The position numbers and the translations under genes are program-made. From Bradyrhizobium sp. AZCC 1721 (GTDB lineage: Bacteria; Pseudomonadota; Alphaproteobacteria; Rhizobiales; Xanthobacteraceae), in contig NZ_JAZHSB010000001.1 of NCBI RefSeq assembly GCF_036924715.1, positions 4,579,001 through 4,643,000 of the forward strand: 64,000 nucleotides of DNA, in the 5' to 3' direction. Below, piece after piece: positions 19,409 to 28,225 of the stretch. How positions within the stretch are numbered: the stretch's first letter is position 1; each line of letters opens with the position of its first letter. The notes under the pieces were generated by a model. It was given only the letters and a program-made list of their open reading frames with translations, was not told the DNA's origin and did not search any database.

Positions 19409-19792
19409 TCACTGCGTCGTCGGGTTGACGCTCCACGTATGCGCCTTGATACGCAAAGCGGGCCCGTCCTTCTCCGCTACGAGCAAGAAGTTTCCGCTGA
19501 TGTCCGCTGTCTGCTTGTCGGGCAGGTTGATATTTCCAGTCCAGGTACCTTGCTCCCACACGACATTTCCATCAGCCGAGCAGCGCCCCTGCTGGATCTC
19601 CAGATGATTCCAGACCTTGGTTGCAACTTCGCCCCATTGTTCAATCCCATCCCGGCCGCTGACACTCTGCTGTCCGGCCGGCACGAGAACGGCGTCGTCA
19701 GAAAACAAAGCCGCCCAACGGTGCGCGTCGTGAGCATTGACCGTCTCGACGAACCTAGAGTTCAAGTCAGCAAACGCCTGCGAAATATCCAT
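19409..19792 (-). CDS. SnoaL/DUF4440-type NTF2-like protein, 127 aa
   Basis: The start at 19792 (MDISQAFADLNSRFVETVNA) follows AGGAGG six bases upstream; the frame is open further to 19870 but without a better start. The cone-shaped NTF2-like fold is indicated by the N-terminal helix, AHRWAALFSDDAVLVPAGQQ and the beta strands NVVWEQGTWTGNI and LLVAEKDGPALRIKAHTWSV. Family members include ketosteroid isomerase-like enzymes and ligand-binding proteins, so the activity cannot be assigned. No signal peptide. It stands between the broken SDR and the cyclase gene. Confidence 0.7.
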   Translation of the reverse strand: MDISQAFADLNSRFVETVNAHDAHRWAALFSDDAVLVPAGQQSVSGRDGIEQWGEVATKVWNHLEIQQGRCSADGNVVWEQGTWTGNINLPDKQTADISGNFLLVAEKDGPALRIKAHTWSVNPTTQ

Positions 19793-20173
19793 AGCCGCCT
19801 CCTGAACGTGCGATGAGACTTGCAGTACTTGCCAGATGCTCGGTGACGATCTCACCATCGCGTTCCGCACGTGGCGAACTGCGTTTGTGATTAGTCACTC
19901 GCCGGCAGCCTACTCCTTCTGAGCGGCGCCGTCAGCTTGCATTGTCCAACCATTAGCTGAAAGCAATCGTAGGTGGCGGCTAAACGCGCCGCAGTTTGCA
20001 GGTGCGGCGCAGCCATCAGAAGCCAAAGGCGGCCTCGGGTTCACTTCCGGGTCCAGGTCGTCATCGACCCATGAAACCTTCCAAATGACGACGGCCCTTG
20101 GGCAGAGATATCCTGACCTGTATTTGAGATTTTGGTAAAGTCCTGAAGTTCAGGTTCGCATGAAGGGGTCCAG
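19793..20173. promoter_or_regulatory. Divergent intergenic region with palindrome before the cyclase
   Basis: No gene is seen in this 381-base gap between the minus-strand NTF2-like gene and the plus-strand cyclase. A perfect inverted repeat CCTGAAGTTCAGG lies at 20142-20154, 20 bases before the cyclase ATG. It could be an operator or a small leader hairpin. Confidence 0.3.
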
Positions 20174-22426
20174 ATGCCCCACCCAACGTCGGTTGCAGAG
20201 TGGTTGACGACCGTCGGAATGCCTGAGTACGCGGTCCGTTTTGCCGAGAACGATATCGACCTCTCCGTCTTGGTCCATTTGACCGATCAGGATTTGAAGG
20301 AGCTCGGTGTCTCGCTCGGTCATCGCCGAAAGCTGCTGGCGGGGATTGCCGAACTGCCAGGTGCCATTCGCGCCGGATCCCCTTGCGCGCCGTTCGGGCC
20401 GATGCGGCATGACGATGCCGAGCGCCGCCAGATTTCCATCATGTTCTGCGACCTGGTCGGGTCCACCACGCTGTCGACGCGACTCGATCTCGAGGACCTG
20501 CGCGCGGTCATCGGGACGTATCACCGATGTTGCGCGGAGTTGATCGGACGACACGGCGGTTTCATCGCGAAGTACCTGGGGGACGGTGTACTCGCTTATT
20601 TCGGCTATCCGCACGCGAGCGAACACGACGCCGAGCGCGCCGTCCGAGCGGGCCTCTCACTCATAGAGGCCGTGCCGAACCTTCAGACCGCCGCCGGCGT
20701 GCCGTTGAGCGTAAGGATCGGGATCGCGACCGGGTTGGTCGTGGTCGGCGACCTCATTGGGACGGGCGCGGCTCTAGAGCAAGCGGTCGTCGGCGAGACC
20801 CCGAACCTCGCGGCCCGGCTCCAGGCGTTGGCGGAGCCGGGCACCGTCGTCATCGCGTCGACTACCCGCGATCTGATAGGTGGCCTCTTCGAGTACCGCG
20901 ATCTCGGCGCCGTTCCGCTGAAGGGCTTCGACCAGAACGTCCAGGCCTGGCAAGTCGTGGCGGGCGAGGCGGCGGACAGCCGGTTCGAGGCGCTGCGCGC
21001 CGTCGGCACGCCGCTCATCGGTCGCGAGGACGAGATCGAGCTTCTCGCGCGGCGTTGGGAGCAGGCAAAGGCGGTAGAAGGTCGCGCAGTCCTGTTGTCG
21101 GGAGACCCGGGCGTCGGCAAGTCGCGGATCACCCAAGCCCTGCTGGAACGATTGGCTCACGAGCCGAACGCGCGCCTACGATATTTCTGCTCACCCCACC
21201 ATCAGGACAGCGCACTATACCCGATTATCACGCAGTTGAAGCGCGCAGCGGGCATTCGCCGAAACGACACCGATGAGCAGCGCCTCGCCAAGCTCGAAGC
21301 AGTGCTCGCGCGCGCAACCCTCGATTTGGGTGAGTCCGTGCCTCTATTCGCCGAATTGCTGAGCGTACCGATCGGCGACCGCTATCCACCCCTCGAACTG
21401 ACGCCACTGTCGCGCAAGGAGAAGACGCTTCACGCGCAGCTTGCCCTGACAGCGGGATTGGCCGCGCAGCAGCCGGTGCTGATGGTCTTCGAGGACGTGC
21501 ACTGGAGCGATCCGACCACGCGAGACTTGCTGGAAATCCTCGTCGACCGGATATCGGGCTTGCGGGTACTCTTGATCGCCACCTTCCGACCGGAGTTTGC
21601 CCTACCGTGGGGCAATCGTCGGCACGTGGATCTGCTGAGCCTTGGCCGGCTGCCGCCCGAGCAATGTGCAAAGATGATCGGTCATCTGACGGGCGGCAAG
21701 GCGCTGCCGAAGGAGATCGCCGATCAGATTCTGGATCGTACCGATGGAGTTCCGCTGTTCGTCGAGGAGTTGACCAAAACGGTCCTGGAGAGCGGCCTGG
21801 TCAGGGAAGCCGGGAAGGCCTACCTCGCGACCGGTCTCGTCGGCTCGACGGCGATCCCGACGACGTTGCACGCGTCCTTGCTCGCCCGTCTCGACCGGCT
21901 GGCGCCGACGCGCGACTTGGCGCAAATCGGCGCCGCACTCGGCCGCAATTTCTCGTACGACCTCATCAGTGCCGTCGCGCAGCTTGCGAAGCGGCAACTG
22001 GACGAGTCGCTGATGCAGCTTGAGCGCGCCGAATTGATCTTCCGGCGGGGAACGCCGCCGGAAGCGGAATACACCTTCAAGCACGCGCTGGTGCAGGATG
22101 CCGCCTACAGCACGATGCTCCGAGAGAAACGGCAGCAGTTGCATGAGCGCATCGCCGCGGTCCTCGAGCTCGACTTCCCCGAGATACGAAGGACCCAGCC
22201 CGAAACCCTCGCCCGCCACTGCGCCGAAGCGGGTCTGACGGAAAAGGCAGTGGAGCTGTACATTTCGGCGTCGCAATGCGCGACCGCCGCGTCGAACAAT
22301 ATAGAGGCGGCGGCGCATCTCAAAAGGGCCCTCGCCCTAGTCAAGACGCTTCCGCCTCTGGCCCAGCGCACGATCGAACTGCGAAACCGGATCATGCTGG
22401 GTGGATGGTGGTGGTGGTCAGCCTGA
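20174..22426 (+). CDS. SAM-class III adenylate/guanylate cyclase-AAA ATPase, apparently truncated
   Basis: The domain order in 750 residues is an N-terminal SAM domain (about 5-62, VAEWLTTVGMPEYAVRFAEN), a class III cyclase catalytic domain (about 80-255), and an AAA/STAND-type ATPase (about 275 on). The cyclase keeps metal-binding aspartates in MFCDLVGSTT and KYLGDGVLAYF and an N-x3-R in GETPNLAARLQ. The ATPase keeps Walker A GDPGVGKS and Walker B-like VLMVFEDVHW. Relatives usually carry a long C-terminal TPR region and exceed 1000 residues. This one stops after ELRNRIMLGGWWWWSA, immediately before an SDR gene, so the C-terminus appears lost at a rearrangement junction. The cyclase domain looks catalytically intact. 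Cytoplasmic, no membrane segments. Confidence 0.85.
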   Translation: MPHPTSVAEWLTTVGMPEYAVRFAENDIDLSVLVHLTDQDLKELGVSLGHRRKLLAGIAELPGAIRAGSPCAPFGPMRHDDAERRQISIMFCDLVGSTTLSTRLDLEDLRAVIGTYHRCCAELIGRHGGFIAKYLGDGVLAYFGYPHASEHDAERAVRAGLSLIEAVPNLQTAAGVPLSVRIGIATGLVVVGDLIGTGAALEQAVVGETPNLAARLQALAEPGTVVIASTTRDLIGGLFEYRDLGAVPLKGFDQNVQAWQVVAGEAADSRFEALRAVGTPLIGREDEIELLARRWEQAKAVEGRAVLLSGDPGVGKSRITQALLERLAHEPNARLRYFCSPHHQDSALYPIITQLKRAAGIRRNDTDEQRLAKLEAVLARATLDLGESVPLFAELLSVPIGDRYPPLELTPLSRKEKTLHAQLALTAGLAAQQPVLMVFEDVHWSDPTTRDLLEILVDRISGLRVLLIATFRPEFALPWGNRRHVDLLSLGRLPPEQCAKMIGHLTGGKALPKEIADQILDRTDGVPLFVEELTKTVLESGLVREAGKAYLATGLVGSTAIPTTLHASLLARLDRLAPTRDLAQIGAALGRNFSYDLISAVAQLAKRQLDESLMQLERAELIFRRGTPPEAEYTFKHALVQDAAYSTMLREKRQQLHERIAAVLELDFPEIRRTQPETLARHCAEAGLTEKAVELYISASQCATAASNNIEAAAHLKRALALVKTLPPLAQRTIELRNRIMLGGWWWWSA

Positions 22427-22488
22427 CGGCGCTCAAGGCACGACTTTCACGTCTCAGTATTTGAGTAATGGAGAGGCAGGAGGGAGAG

Positions 22489-23310
22489 ATGATCGGAGAT
22501 CTTGAAGGAAAGGTAGCCTTCGTGACCGGCGGGGCCAGTGGCATTGGCCTCGCCTTAGCGCGTGTCTTTGCCGAAGCAAAGCTAAAGGTAATGCTCGCTG
22601 ATATTGAAGAAGACGCCCTGTATGCCGCGCTGGAGAACCTAAAGGCTTCCGGTGTTGAGGCACGCGGAGTCGTATGCGACGTGTCAGATCGCTCATCGGT
22701 GCAGCGCGCCGCAGGCGAAACGTTCGCAGTCTTCGGCAACGTTCATGTCGTATGCAACAATGCGGGTGTCGGCGTAGGGGGACCCATCGAGTCGATAGCC
22801 CCGGCGGACTGGGATTGGATGATCGGCGTCAATCTGATCGGTGCAATCTACGGCGTTCAGGCGTTCCTACCACATATCAAGGCGCATGGAGAGGGCGGCC
22901 ATATCGTTAATACCGCGTCCATGGCAGGTCTAATTGGTCCGCCCGGAATAGCACCGTACAATGCCTCAAAGTCCGCGGTGATCAGCCTGACCGAGACGCT
23001 CGCTGCCGAGTTGGCCGGCACTGAAATCGGGGTGAGCGTGCTGTGTACGGCGTTCGTGCGTACGCGAATCGCGACGAGCGCTCGAAACCGCCCGCCACGC
23101 TTCGGCGCTCGCCTCGACGAGCCAGCCAACCCGCAAATGGCCGCCCTGGTCGACGCCGGGTTGGATCCAACAATTGTGGCCCGCCGCGTTTTAGCGGCAA
23201 TCCGAGAAAATGATCTCTACATCCTTACGCATCCGGAGTTGCGCAGCGCAATTGCGGGACGTTTCGACCAGATACTTGCTGCTTTCGACAAATCCTCAAT
23301 CCAAGTGTGA
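22489..23310 (+). CDS. Short-chain dehydrogenase/reductase (SDR), 273 aa
   Basis: A classical SDR with NAD(P)-binding TGGASGIG near the N-terminus, the NNAG motif (CNNAGVGVGG), a catalytic serine in NTASMAG and the YxxxK pair in APYNASKSAV. The start at 22489 (MIGDLEGKVAFVTGG) has AGGAGG just upstream; an ATG at 22468 is in frame but weaker. Length fits the family. Substrate unknown. A broken paralogue lies 3.2 kb upstream, with the cyclase and NTF2-like genes between, which suggests an ancient segmental duplication. The gap to the truncated cyclase is 62 bases. Confidence 0.88.
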   Translation: MIGDLEGKVAFVTGGASGIGLALARVFAEAKLKVMLADIEEDALYAALENLKASGVEARGVVCDVSDRSSVQRAAGETFAVFGNVHVVCNNAGVGVGGPIESIAPADWDWMIGVNLIGAIYGVQAFLPHIKAHGEGGHIVNTASMAGLIGPPGIAPYNASKSAVISLTETLAAELAGTEIGVSVLCTAFVRTRIATSARNRPPRFGARLDEPANPQMAALVDAGLDPTIVARRVLAAIRENDLYILTHPELRSAIAGRFDQILAAFDKSSIQV

Positions 23311-24214
23311 AACCGGTAGTCTGCCGCGCGTCTGCTTAGCCTTCGGTAGCGGTGCAAAACGGCGAATCGCCTGATGTCCGAATCGGTAGAGTCGAGGATG
23401 GGCGCGGTAGCTTGGCGCCTATGGCCAACGCCCCGTTTCCCATCCCCGCTCATCAAACCGGGCGTGCCGATTTCCGGCACCCGGCTTTCCGACTGGCTTC
23501 ACCGCAAGGCACACGGAGACAAACTAACCGCACGCGGCTTCGGCACGGTGAGTAACTCTCCTTCGCCCCTCGACACAGCAATCTCCGGCGGCGCCTGTCA
23601 TTGATGGTGTTTGCAGGCTCATCGCCAATCACCACGACCTCGCCATCTTCAAAAGCGCACCAGAAGTCGGGGCCCTTTGCTCCGCCGGCATTACCCGGCA
23701 TCAACGCTCTTATTGCCCCGTCCGACTCCCGCCGTGACCACCGCCTATTGCGATGCTGAGGCCGCTACCCTCGTCCGCGACGGGTCTCCCCCTGTAACTG
23801 CGAACCACCCTTCCGACGTGCCGTGCCCACTACCCCGGCGGATCGCGTGGGTGCGCGTGTCGATTACTTCCCCACGCGTGCGGCCTTCCCCAAATGACCG
23901 GAGGGTCGGCATCCGCATTCGAACTTTCGAGGCCTGCTCGGGCTTCACTTTGTTACGGCCCATCGGATCGCTCAGCGGCCCAAGGCCGCCTTCGTCGCAG
24001 GGCTTCGACCCAGCCAGTTACCCGGCCGTGCCGCCTGCCAGCTTCCGGACCAATCGACAATTATCCGGGTGAGACCCTCCCTCACTGGTAGTTCGCGCCC
24101 TCGGGGCGCACGGTCATTCGCGTCGGTTTGGCCGGTGATCCGCAACTTCCAGTCTCCCCCCATGAGCAGACGTTTTCAGGCTCCGTCGGCATGTCTCAAA
24201 GATGCCAATAACGG
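23311..24214. other. 904-base stretch without a supported gene
   Basis: Both strands have open frames, but none shows a start signal or a domain. The plus-strand translation around 23930-24090 (SDRSAAQGRLRRRASTQPVT) looks to me like peptides often predicted from interspersed repeats in rhizobial genomes. I cannot name the repeat from the sequence alone. Confidence 0.3.
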
Positions 24215-25027
24215 TCATCCCGCATCGTCGGTTTTGCGCGCGGTGAGGCTTAGGAACAGCATCGCTCCGTAGAATGTGCCGCTTGCAACGCGCCGCTCCG
24301 CCTCCCGCTCGAAGCCTTCGACCAGCACCTGTCCGATCTCGCCGGCCCGGCAAGCAGCCGTGGTGCCGCGCGAGACTAGAGTCAACAGGTAGTCAGGACT
24401 CGTCGTCTGCACGTAACCGTGCGGCTGAAGCGACTCCACACGAAATCCCGCTGCGCTGGCGAGAGCGGGAAGCTGTCGCATGATGTAGGGTGCGTGCACC
24501 AAATTTCGCAGCACCGCACCTACAGCAGACTGCATCGGATCGTCGTCAAACAGTGCCACGGTAAGGGTTGCGAAGTCGCCGTCGAAAATAACGAGCTGTC
24601 CGCCTGGCTTAAGAACCCGCCAGGCTTCAGTCAACGCGCTCTTCGGGTCAGCCAAATGGGAATAGACGGTGTGCGCGATAACAAGATCAAACGAAGCATC
24701 CGGCTGCCCAGTCGACGCCGCGTCGCCAAGTGCGAAGGATACCTGCGGGTCGCCCTTGAACGCCTCGCGTGCCATGTTGACGAACAAAGAACACGGGTCG
24801 ACTCCCATCAGCCTAGCCGGCTTCACGTGCTGCATGATGAGCTTCGTCGCAGCGCCATTACCGCAACCAACCTCGAGCGCGTTGGCGCCCCGGATAACAA
24901 TCTCCCCCATATAGCGCGCGCAGATCGACTGGATGGCCGGCTCGGCCGCCCGGACGTTCATCGACCTCGCGATTGCGTCAAGCACCTCAGGCGGCTGCGC
25001 TTCAATGTGCATGAGCAGATCAGTCAA
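24215..25027 (-). CDS. Class I SAM-dependent methyltransferase, 270 aa
   Basis: The Rossmann-like methyltransferase core has motif I NALEVGCGNGAAT (about 50-60), an acidic residue at the end of strand 2 (LMGVDPCSLF) and the UbiE/type-11 post-motif sequence EAWRVLKPGGQLVIFDGDF. The N-terminus (PPEVLDAIARSMNVRAAEPA) is family-specific and helical. It is the last gene of a four-gene minus-strand operon with an ABC uptake system (18 bases after the ATPase). It may therefore modify the imported substrate or a product of it. The substrate is unknown. Confidence 0.85.
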   Translation of the reverse strand: MTDLLMHIEAQPPEVLDAIARSMNVRAAEPAIQSICARYMGEIVIRGANALEVGCGNGAATKLIMQHVKPARLMGVDPCSLFVNMAREAFKGDPQVSFALGDAASTGQPDASFDLVIAHTVYSHLADPKSALTEAWRVLKPGGQLVIFDGDFATLTVALFDDDPMQSAVGAVLRNLVHAPYIMRQLPALASAAGFRVESLQPHGYVQTTSPDYLLTLVSRGTTAACRAGEIGQVLVEGFEREAERRVASGTFYGAMLFLSLTARKTDDAG

Positions 25028-25045
25028 AGCGACGCCCTCTGTCCC

Positions 25046-25858
25046 TCACCAATATCCGGCAAGGCCAAGATGCACGAAGACCTCGCGCCGAAGCTCGGCC
25101 AAATGTGGATCGCCGCGATGTCGCGGATACGGTCGGGTATTCACGACCTCGGCCCTGATGCACGCGGGGCGCTCGCTCAGCACGATAACTCGGCTGGCGA
25201 GGAACACGGCCTCTTCCACGTCATGGGTAACCAGAAGCGCGGTGAAGCCCGCCTGCTGCCAGAGCGACACGAGTTCGCCCTGCATGGCGATCCGTGTCAG
25301 CGAGTCGAGCTGGCCCAAGGGCTCGTCGAGGATAAGAAGCTTCGGATCGTTAACCAGCGCCCGCGCTAGAGCCGCACGTTGCGACATGCCCCCGGAAAGC
25401 TGGCGTGGATAAGCGTTGGCGAAACCAGTCAGGCCGACCAGGCGCAAGGCATCATTGACGCGTTCGCGATGGCTCCGAAGCAGTCCGCGCGCTTCCAGCC
25501 CTACCGCAACGTTGCTCCATACCGTCCTCCACGGATAAAGCGTTGGATCCTGGAAAACGACGATGCGTGCCGGATCCGGCCCTTCAATCGCCTCGCCGTC
25601 CATGAACACGCGGCCGACTGTGGGAAAGTCAAGTCCGGCAACCAGCCGCAACAAAGTTGATTTACCGCAGCCGCTCGGCCCCAAAATCGCAACGAACTCT
25701 CCAGAGCCGACGCGCAGGCTGATGCGCTCGAGCACCGGCAGCGGCTGCCCTTCCAGCTCGAAACAATGGCTCACCTCGCAAATCGAAAGGGTTGCCCCGC
25801 GGACCTGACGATGATCGGTTGAGCGCACTTTTTCGGAAAAGGCGAGAGGGGCTACCAT
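25046..25858 (-). CDS. ABC transporter ATP-binding protein, NitT/TauT (SsuB/TauB) family
   Basis: The start at 25858 (MVAPLAFSEKVRSTD) overlaps the permease stop by seven bases, showing translational coupling; the frame is open to 26005, but those residues overlap the permease and are rejected. It has Walker A GPSGCGKST, Q-loop VVFQDPTLYPW, signature LSGGMSQR, Walker B LLILDEPLGQLD and H-loop LLVTHDVEEA. The 270-residue length is typical. It energises uptake through the neighbouring permease and binding protein. Confidence 0.92.
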   Translation of the reverse strand: MVAPLAFSEKVRSTDHRQVRGATLSICEVSHCFELEGQPLPVLERISLRVGSGEFVAILGPSGCGKSTLLRLVAGLDFPTVGRVFMDGEAIEGPDPARIVVFQDPTLYPWRTVWSNVAVGLEARGLLRSHRERVNDALRLVGLTGFANAYPRQLSGGMSQRAALARALVNDPKLLILDEPLGQLDSLTRIAMQGELVSLWQQAGFTALLVTHDVEEAVFLASRVIVLSERPACIRAEVVNTRPYPRHRGDPHLAELRREVFVHLGLAGYW

Positions 25859-26868
25859 CGCACAAGCCCTTTCTGCCAAGCCAACAGCCGGTCGCGCAGG
25901 CGGAACAGTAGGGTGATCAAACCCGAGAATATCAATGCCATGATCAGCAGCGCCGCGTACATGTTGGCGTAGGCGGCCCACCCCTGGGCCCATTGCAGGT
26001 ACCAACCGAGGCCGGCCTTCACACCGAGCATCTCGGCCACCACCAGGACAGCGACCGAGTTGCCGAGACCCATGAAAAGTCCGACAAACACATGCGGCAT
26101 CGCCGCCGGAATGGCGACTTTGAGAACGAGAAAGCGTTGGCTTGCACCGAGGGTACGCGCGATGTCGTAATAGGCGCTACTCACGCTGGCGACGCCTGAC
26201 CAAGTGAGAACAGTGACCGGGAACCCGGTGGCGAGCGCAATCAGAAACGTGCTGGCGCTGTGGCTCGAAGGGAAGGCGAAGAACGCGATCGGCAGCCACG
26301 CGGTCGCCGGGAGCGGACCGATAAGTCGCAAGATCGGGTGGATCCAATAACCGACGGCGGGCGACCACCCCATCCCCACGCCGACAGCGAAGCCAATCGC
26401 AGCACCAAGAAAATAGCCGCCAGCCAGCAGGTGTAACGAGGCGAGGATGCCTTCGCCGAGGCGAGCCCAATCCTCGATAACGACTTCCAGGATAGCCTGT
26501 GGCGGAGGAAAAAACGGCATCGGAAGGAGGCCGAGTTTTGCCGTCACCGCTTCCCAAGCGCCGAGAAACAGTGCGAGCACGAGCGCCCAAGGTACAAGCC
26601 GTCTTGCGGGCCGGAAGCCGGCAAATCGAACGTCGGCAAAGGAAACGACTGCCAGCGCGGCCGCGAGGGCGCCGAAGCCAGCAGCGAGGTCGCCGGTGTA
26701 GGCCCAATCGGTCCCAGGCTGGTCGGACCACAACGCTGTGAGCACGGCGACTGCGAGCCATGCCGTCGCCGCCATTAATCCACCAATCCATGGTCTATCT
26801 GCTGCACGCGGACCCGCAACGAAAGCCCCCATTGACACGCGGCTCACTTTGTCGATGGCGGAACTCAT
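25852..26868 (-). CDS. ABC transporter permease, NitT/TauT (SsuC-like) family
   Basis: The 338-residue inner-membrane protein has a C-terminal BPD_transp_1 domain of about six helices. Its cytoplasmic EAA-type loop reads DIARTLGASQRFLVLKVAIP and docks the ATPase. About 90 residues of extra N-terminal sequence with two or three hydrophobic segments (IGGLMAATAWLAVAVLTALW; ALAAALAVVSF) precede the usual start of family members. It sits 15 bases after the binding-protein gene. The pair with the ATPase suggests import of a small oxyanion or organic compound; the substrate cannot be read from sequence. Confidence 0.9.
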   Translation of the reverse strand: MSSAIDKVSRVSMGAFVAGPRAADRPWIGGLMAATAWLAVAVLTALWSDQPGTDWAYTGDLAAGFGALAAALAVVSFADVRFAGFRPARRLVPWALVLALFLGAWEAVTAKLGLLPMPFFPPPQAILEVVIEDWARLGEGILASLHLLAGGYFLGAAIGFAVGVGMGWSPAVGYWIHPILRLIGPLPATAWLPIAFFAFPSSHSASTFLIALATGFPVTVLTWSGVASVSSAYYDIARTLGASQRFLVLKVAIPAAMPHVFVGLFMGLGNSVAVLVVAEMLGVKAGLGWYLQWAQGWAAYANMYAALLIMALIFSGLITLLFRLRDRLLAWQKGLVRW

Positions 26869-26883
26869 CCCAGCCGCCTCCGG

Positions 26884-28011
26884 TTAACTCAGAACGTCGA
26901 CACAGATCCGTTCGGCAAACTTTGCAGGATCACTGCTCCGCTTGATCACGCTCACCTGCCTGAGTTCGTCCGCGTAGAGCGAGATTTGCTCCTTGAGCGC
27001 TGCTCCAACCGGATGATTATGGTGTGTGTGGCTTGCGAGCATGGCGGCGAGATCTTGCACCGAGCCTTTGCCACCATAGCCAGAGTACACTGCGGCGGCG
27101 TCGGCCGGGTCGCGAGCGACCAGGTCGCCAGCCTCGAGCACCGATCGTGTCAACGCGCTTGCCGCCGCGCGTTCATCACGGATGAGACTCCCGCGGATGG
27201 CGAGCACGCAGCAGATTCGGTCGGCGAATGCCCCGGATAGGTTGGTGGCAACTTCGTTCAGCTTTCCGCCCTTGAGCCAGAGATAGGTGCGCGGGTCATT
27301 ATCGGCGAGCGCGTGCGCCTCGCCCTTCTCGACAGCGAGCGGGAGCAGATCGGCCGGGTATTGGCGCCAATCAACGTCCTTGATCGGATCGATGCCCCCC
27401 TTGGCCAGCATGATGGAAAAGAAGTTCTTCGCCGGGCTTGCTTGGTCGCTAATGGCGATGGACTTGCCGCTCAGCGATTCTAGCGTGGTGATCCGGGCGG
27501 ACTTGGACCCGAGAAGTCGTATGCAGCCGCCGTGCACGCCAGCACTGATGCGAACATCGAATCCCTGCTCTAATGGCTTGAGCCAACGCAGGGCCATGCC
27601 GATGCCGGCATCCGCCTTGCCAGTCGCGATAGCCTCGAGCAGTTGTTCGGTCGAGCCGCCGAAGTTGATGAAGTCGACATCAAGATTATGCTTCGCAAAA
27701 ACTCCCCGCTCCTTCGCTACAGGCGCCGCCGCAGTGCAGACTGAGGTCGCATTCCAGGCGAGCGTGAGCGCACGCTGAGGGCCCGATAGCCCTTGCCCGG
27801 TCATGGCAGCGCGGCAAAGAGGGAATTCCCTGAGAGGGTCGGGAAGAGACCCGCCCCAAGCCGTCAGCGCGCGGGCCGCGCTGATCATCGCGAACGGCGC
27901 TGTGGCGCCGAAGGCGCCGGCAAAGGCGAGCGCCGCGCGGCGGGAGAGGCGCCGTTGCGCCAATTCGGCCATCTCGTTCGTCAATTTCCTGCTGTTTTCG
28001 CCCGTTTCCAT
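26884..28011 (-). CDS. Periplasmic binding protein, NitT/TauT (NMT1-like) family, Tat signal
   Basis: Starting at METGENSRKLTNEMAEL, the protein has a twin-arginine leader (RRLSRRAALAFAGAFGATAP) and an NMT1/SsuA-like binding fold (VAKERGVFAKHNLDVDFINF; EAIATGKADAGIGMA; LSGKSIAISDQ). The frame is open to 28176 with other ATGs at 28032 and 27972; 28011 was chosen for its upstream GGAG, with 27972 a fair alternative. It is the first gene of the operon binding protein, permease, ATPase, methyltransferase. Family members bind nitrate, sulfonates, taurine or thiamine precursors. Confidence 0.85.
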   Translation of the reverse strand: METGENSRKLTNEMAELAQRRLSRRAALAFAGAFGATAPFAMISAARALTAWGGSLPDPLREFPLCRAAMTGQGLSGPQRALTLAWNATSVCTAAAPVAKERGVFAKHNLDVDFINFGGSTEQLLEAIATGKADAGIGMALRWLKPLEQGFDVRISAGVHGGCIRLLGSKSARITTLESLSGKSIAISDQASPAKNFFSIMLAKGGIDPIKDVDWRQYPADLLPLAVEKGEAHALADNDPRTYLWLKGGKLNEVATNLSGAFADRICCVLAIRGSLIRDERAAASALTRSVLEAGDLVARDPADAAAVYSGYGGKGSVQDLAAMLASHTHHNHPVGAALKEQISLYADELRQVSVIKRSSDPAKFAERICVDVLS

Positions 28012-28181
28012 TATCGTGCTCCAGGAACTCATCCGTTCAAATGGACGCGGAGACACTAGGCTGTTCGGTCGGCGATTTTGCTTCGGATCGCCCGTCGTTG
28101 CGAACACGTCAACGCGACATAACCGACTTTCCGAGTTTGTTACAAAAGACTGTCGCGTCGGCGCACTGATGTCCAATGCAT

Positions 28182-28196
28182 AATTCTTCTAGAATT
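28182..28196. promoter_or_regulatory. Interrupted palindrome, candidate LysR operator
   Basis: AATTCT-TCT-AGAATT is a perfect 6-bp inverted repeat with a 3-base spacer. It lies between the divergent LysR gene and the ABC operon, in DNA more AT-rich than its surroundings. LysR-type regulators bind short T-rich/A-rich interrupted dyads in such divergent gaps, so this is the best operator candidate. Confidence 0.45.
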
Positions 28197-28225
28197 CCAT
28201 GCCGATTAGACATACATTGACACCC

